64,000 bases of DNA from Cyrtodaria siliqua (lineage: Eukaryota > Mollusca > Bivalvia > Adapedonta > Hiatellidae): positions 1 through 64,000 of the forward strand of contig JAWPHD010001819.1 in NCBI GenBank assembly GCA_037043455.1, read 5' to 3'. A program made the position numbers and the translations under genes. Each line of letters starts with the position of its first letter. Within the stretch, counting starts at the first letter, position 1. Shown piece after piece: positions 60,491 through 64,000 of the stretch. The notes below the pieces were generated by a model that saw nothing but the letters and a program-made list of their open reading frames with translations, did not search any database and had not been told where the DNA came from.

Positions 60491-60611
60491 TGCTGACACA
60501 AAGATTAGATGAGAAATAACAAAAAAAACAAAAACATACGGGCTATTCCATTAAAAGGGATGTACCAGGGTCGGATGGCAAGACAAAAACATTCCATTGG
60601 TTGTTGTTTAT

Positions 60612-60918
60612 TATACCCTCGACTTCACGGGGTAGTGAAGTGGGGGCTATATAGGAATCAGGTTGTCCGTAATATCCCATTGCGACGCGTAACACATTTT
60701 TATGGCGTCCCGTCGCCTAACAACATTTTTATTACTTGCATTCCTCAAACAGTTTTGAATGGGTTGTTCCCAAACTTCATATACACATAACAACTGATGA
60801 CCTTATGTCCCTCTACATCACCCATCGTTGATTGCTAATTTATTACAGAATTATGGCCCTTTGTTTGACTTAGAATTTAAGCGGGGGTATTCATCACCTT
60901 CAGTGATAGTTCTAGTTT
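60612..60918 (+). mobile_element. Helitron-like repeat, copy 3
   Basis: TATACCCTCGACTTCACGGG GTAGTGAAGTGGGGGCTATA TAGG starts it and CATCACCTTCAGTGATAGTT CTAGTTT ends it. This is the best continuous copy, just downstream of the IDE stop codon. Confidence 0.65.
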
Positions 60919-61128
60919 TTAATAATTGATCCGTTTGACAGGGTCTTGTATGGTAAGGAAGAAAAGTCAGCATTCTTAGTTGATGGTATTTTTAATCAGT
61001 CTTTTTCTAGAATATTCCAAAATGTTAAAAATATTCCAAATCATGATAACAAATGTCATATCGACCATAATATGATGATGGTACCATTTTGTTCAGGCTA
61101 AAATTAGAAATCAGCATATGCCCGCATG

Positions 61129-61311
61129 GCTGCATCCTGAATGGAATGTCTACTAGGAATTTGCAGCAACTCTGCAGTTCTGCAGGTAAGAAGGCACTAG
61201 GCCCATTCTCCATATTTTATCTTGATGTAAATGGAGAATGAGCCTGGCATGTTCATTCGTGATAGGCTGCATATAACCTTTCATGTGTTGGTGCGCCTTA
61301 AAACTCAATTC
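61129..61311 (+). repeat. Retroposon 3' tail family, copy 4
   Basis: GGCTGCATCCTGAATGGAAT, TTTGCAGCAACTCTGCAGTT, GAGAATGAGCCTGGCATGTT and GGTGCGCCTTAAAACTCAAT are in family order. Confidence 0.72.
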
Positions 61312-61319
61312 ATTCATGA

Positions 61320-61560
61320 ATTCAGCGTAGATTTTGAAAAAAGTCAGGTGTATAATGCGTAAATTAACCCCGGTACGAACCTAGGATAGCACAAATCACT
61401 AAGCAGAATGAATTTCCTTGCCCGTAAGGTGTCAGTAAGCTCATTCATTGTGTGTTTGGCCCTATAACATAGAAAACATCATAATTTCAATTTAAGTCAA
61501 ACTCCTACACCACCATGAAAATGCTTTTAAAAAGAAAAAGTTGGATGAATTTTAAGATAT
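61320..61560 (+). repeat. Dispersed repeat, paired with 62750-62950
   Basis: ATAATGCGTAAATTAACCCC, CCTAGGATAGCACA, GAATTTCCTTGCCC and TTTAAGTCAAACTCCTACAC have diverged matches in the same order near 62776-62935. Confidence 0.6.
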
Positions 61561-61561
61561 A

Positions 61562-61650
61562 CCGTAGGCACATTAAATTAGGCGGACTACTTTTATGTAA
61601 ATCGGGTGGACTACTTTTATATGTAAGTAAGGTGGACTACTTTTCAAGGA
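61562..61650 (+). repeat. Short tandem repeat, GTGGACTACTTTT units
   Basis: AGGCGGACTACTTTTATGTA recurs three times at about 29-35 bp. Confidence 0.7.
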
Positions 61651-61789
61651 ACCAATCAGATTTCACATCATCAGACATACGCATTTAATGGCATTTCTAT
61701 GAGAAATGGTAACAGTATGGCTGACTGTAAAATTTTGAGGCAAATTGTTTGGTTTTATGAGTAAAACTGGCTGTGTAGGCTTTAACAGA

Positions 61790-61970
61790 TTAAAATTAAA
61801 TACCTAAAAACACTCATTGCACATGAACAGTTAAAACACAAATACCTGACAGCACTCATTGTACATGGACAGTCAAAACCCAAATACCTGGCAGCACTCA
61901 TTGCACATGAACAGTTAAAACCCAAATACCTGGCAGCACTCATTGCACATGAACAGTTAAAAACCAAAGG
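61790..61970 (+). repeat. Minisatellite, about 41-44 bp x 4
   Basis: AATACCTGGCAGCACTCATT GCACATGAACAGTTAAAACC C is repeated four times. A reverse frame of Cys/Ala-rich repeats arises from it. Confidence 0.88.
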
Positions 61971-62150
61971 TTTTAATTTGAGTGTACCTTACGACCCTTG
62001 TACATCCGTGACTGTTGCTTGTGGTGTGTATTGTTAACTTGCCTTCCTACTCTGGCACCTCCTTGTTAATGGAATAACCATAAGCTGTGTAGCGGGCTAC
62101 ATAATTGATGTGTAAGACATCAAGGATATACATACTGAGCATTGTTTACA

Positions 62151-62628
62151 GGGGTTGATGCACTATTTCAAACACGATTCATTTAAAAGGACTCTGAAAA
62201 ACTTGATAAAAGCTGAAATAATTATCAAAATGCCATGAAAAATAAAGGAGATATGACCTATTGAAAATTTGCAAAGAACATAAACTGAGGCAGCCATCTT
62301 GGAACGACGTCATCACGCATTTTTACCATATATAGCATTTTGACAAAATACATTATAAAGCATTGAAAATCACTTAAATTTACAGATGTAAAATGTATAA
62401 ATTGTGTGCTAATTTTTCATTTGCAGTGATTTTCTTTAAAAGACATTTCGTCAGGAAAGATGATGTCATCGTTCCAAGATGGCAGCCTCCATTTATGTTT
62501 CTTTGCAAATTTTCAACAGGTCTTTCTCCTTTATTTTTTATGACATTTTGATAATTCCTTATGCTATTTTCACAGTTTTCAGAGCACTTTAAAATAAACA
62601 TTGTTTGAAAATAGTGCATCAACCCCTT
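62151..62628. mobile_element. Long-TIR MITE (copy 2 of the 1526-1960 family)
   Basis: GGGGTTGATGCACTATTTCA AACAC and GTGCATCAACCCCTTTAA bound it, with the same internal TTATCAAAATGCCATGAAAA and GGAGATATGACCTATTG. The copy is less symmetrical than the first. The reverse frame at 62380-62622 is an artefact. Confidence 0.85.
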
Positions 62629-62749
62629 TAAGAGGGTACATCAGGCTCTTTCTGGAAGAATCTAAAATTTAAAAAAAAAGATCGAAATTTTGCTATCAAT
62701 CAAAATATGGTGTTAGCACTGTGTTGTTTAATTCTAAAGTTTGAATTTA

Positions 62750-63400
62750 CGATGGATTTAAATTGAGGCAGGCATAAAATGCTTAAATTGATCCAGGTGT
62801 GTTACCTAGGATAGCACATTTTTCTATTTAAAACGAATTTCCTTGTAAATACGGAGTCATTTTAGGCTCATTTAACATAGAAAGTATTATGATTTGTTAA
62901 ATTTAAGTCGGAACCCTAGACCCCTTTTGAAAAGCCTGATGTTCTATATTTACTGCAAATAGAATTGAATTTAAAATATGAATAAAATTATCGGGGAAAA
63001 AAATTGTCGAAAAAAACAAAAGGAAGAAAGGATTTTGTGCATTAACTACTCGTACTTTAATTGTAAAATGCTTGTGCAACTATTTAACCCTTAAACATAT
63101 CCTACAACATAAAGTAGCAATAACCTTTTTTTTTTTTCTTTTTTTTTTTGTTTATCATTAAGTTTCATGCATTGTCTTTGTAAATCACATTGAATTATAT
63201 AGGAAGTTTGCAAAGTTATAGAACTAACACATGTCTAAGTATTTTTACACAGAATGTGAAATGTAAAATCTTTACATACTAACCCAGGTAGAAGGAGCAA
63301 TAAATAGTAAAATAAATTTATATAAAGTTGATAAAATCACATTTGATCTTTCTCAATATTCCTTTGTTATAAACACAGAATTAGTATTCCAGTAAAGCAC
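62750..63400. other. Repeat remnant and AT-rich sequence
   Basis: 62776-62935 is the diverged partner of 61352-61540. The rest contains poly-T runs (63126-63151) and no feature. Confidence 0.5.
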
Positions 63401-63409
63401 ACACAAACC

Positions 63410-63788
63410 ATTTATAACTTTCACATCCTGTCATTAGTTTCAAATTACCGAGATGTTGAGATATTCAGTAGGTGAAAATAAAGGGTTTTACTCAGACTTT
63501 ATCCTCAATCTCTATATGGAAAATCAAAATATTAGACCATAATTTAAATTAAATGTATCCGTATTGGTGTTTTAAAATCAGGCAGCACCAACAGAAGATA
63601 CATTGATACAAAAAATAAAGCTTTTAATGTAATTATCGCTACAAATGAGTTTAATAAAGGGCTAAAGTCAGTTGAGCATCAAAGATAAACACCGAGTTTA
63701 CCCCCTACCAGAATGTGAAGGGTTTTTATTTTGTTGATCACTGATTGGACAGATTATTTTGATGATGTCATGTGAAAGTTATGAATTG
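63410..63788. mobile_element. TA-type MITE (copy 2 of 6879-7253)
   Basis: TTATAACTTTCACATC and GATGTCATGTGAAAGTTATG AATT are the ends. The body matches copy 1 closely (GATATTCAGTAGGTGAAAAT, CACCGAGTTTACCCCCTACC). The frame at 63759-63971 starts in its right end and is unsupported. Confidence 0.82.
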
Positions 63789-64000
63789 TTCAGTGAATGG
63801 TCAGTGAACATGTTGAAAAGGATGAGTGTGTTGACAACAAAGGATAAATGGACTGTGTATAATGGATGTAAACCTTTTTGTAGGAAAGCAATCTTGTGGA
63901 GAAATAAATATGCTTGTATAAACTTTGTATGGACTTATTTTACTATATATTGCTCCTTCTACACAGACTGATATTTTAGGAAGTGATATTTCTATGCTGA

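Noticed and set aside
59630..60430. Repetitive [12 protein letters not shown] and [11 protein letters not shown] proteins
   Set aside because: They come from the 31-32-bp minisatellite in intron 26. The real coding exon 27 begins at 60389.
63759..63971. 70-codon ORF at the window end
   Set aside because: It begins inside the right end of a MITE and has no recognisable domain.

Overview
This is a eukaryotic, almost certainly animal, genomic window. It is AT-rich, and its single clear host gene is cut into many short GT-AG exons by large repeat-filled introns. The predicted protein is a full-length insulin-degrading enzyme (insulysin, peptidase M16A family, IDE). Its length and motifs line up closely with vertebrate IDE. 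The surrounding DNA has many short TIR elements, tRNA-derived SINEs, non-LTR fragments with (CATTC)n or (AATTC)n tails, a mariner relic and repeats ending in TTCTAGTT. That mix is typical of marine mollusc, especially bivalve, genomes, but this taxonomic call is inference.

Layout. Bases 1-11380 lie upstream of the recognised coding sequence and are almost entirely repeats: a 209-bp duplication, a long-TIR MITE, an antisense reverse-transcriptase relic, a 2.6-kb composite TIR element (3396-6017) with an unassigned 87-codon ORF, and a 169-bp satellite (6610-8420) between two inverted arrays of a 'GGACGTTTCGTACC' motif. The IDE coding sequence runs on the + strand from an ATG at 11382 to a TGA at 60488-60490. 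I resolved 27 coding exons. All 26 junctions are GT-AG, every phase agrees, and the total is 981 codons plus stop. An upstream 5' exon carrying a targeting presequence may exist but was not found. Bases 60491-64000 downstream are again repeats.

Protein. The HxxEH zinc site (H69-E72-H73), the third zinc ligand (E150), the exosite motifs, the C-terminal-half catalytic R785/Y792 and a basic polyanion-binding patch are all present. The protein ends in SKL, a canonical peroxisomal signal. The gene therefore looks intact and functional.

Most unusual feature. At seven of the 26 donor sites (exons 4, 12, 17, 20, 22, 23, 24) the last 12-70 bp of the exon, the AG|GT junction and the first intron bases have been tandemly amplified into the intron, with 3 to 28 copies and unit lengths of 26 to 87 bp. 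No acceptor site shows the mirror pattern. The arrays have unrelated sequences, so they arose independently at the same anatomical position. Other notable items are two related TIR elements carrying tRNA-like promoters, a set of elements sharing AAAGGG ends, a tRNA-like cloverleaf with an odd anticodon loop, and a 2-kb 33-bp minisatellite with open reading frames on both strands that should not be called as genes.
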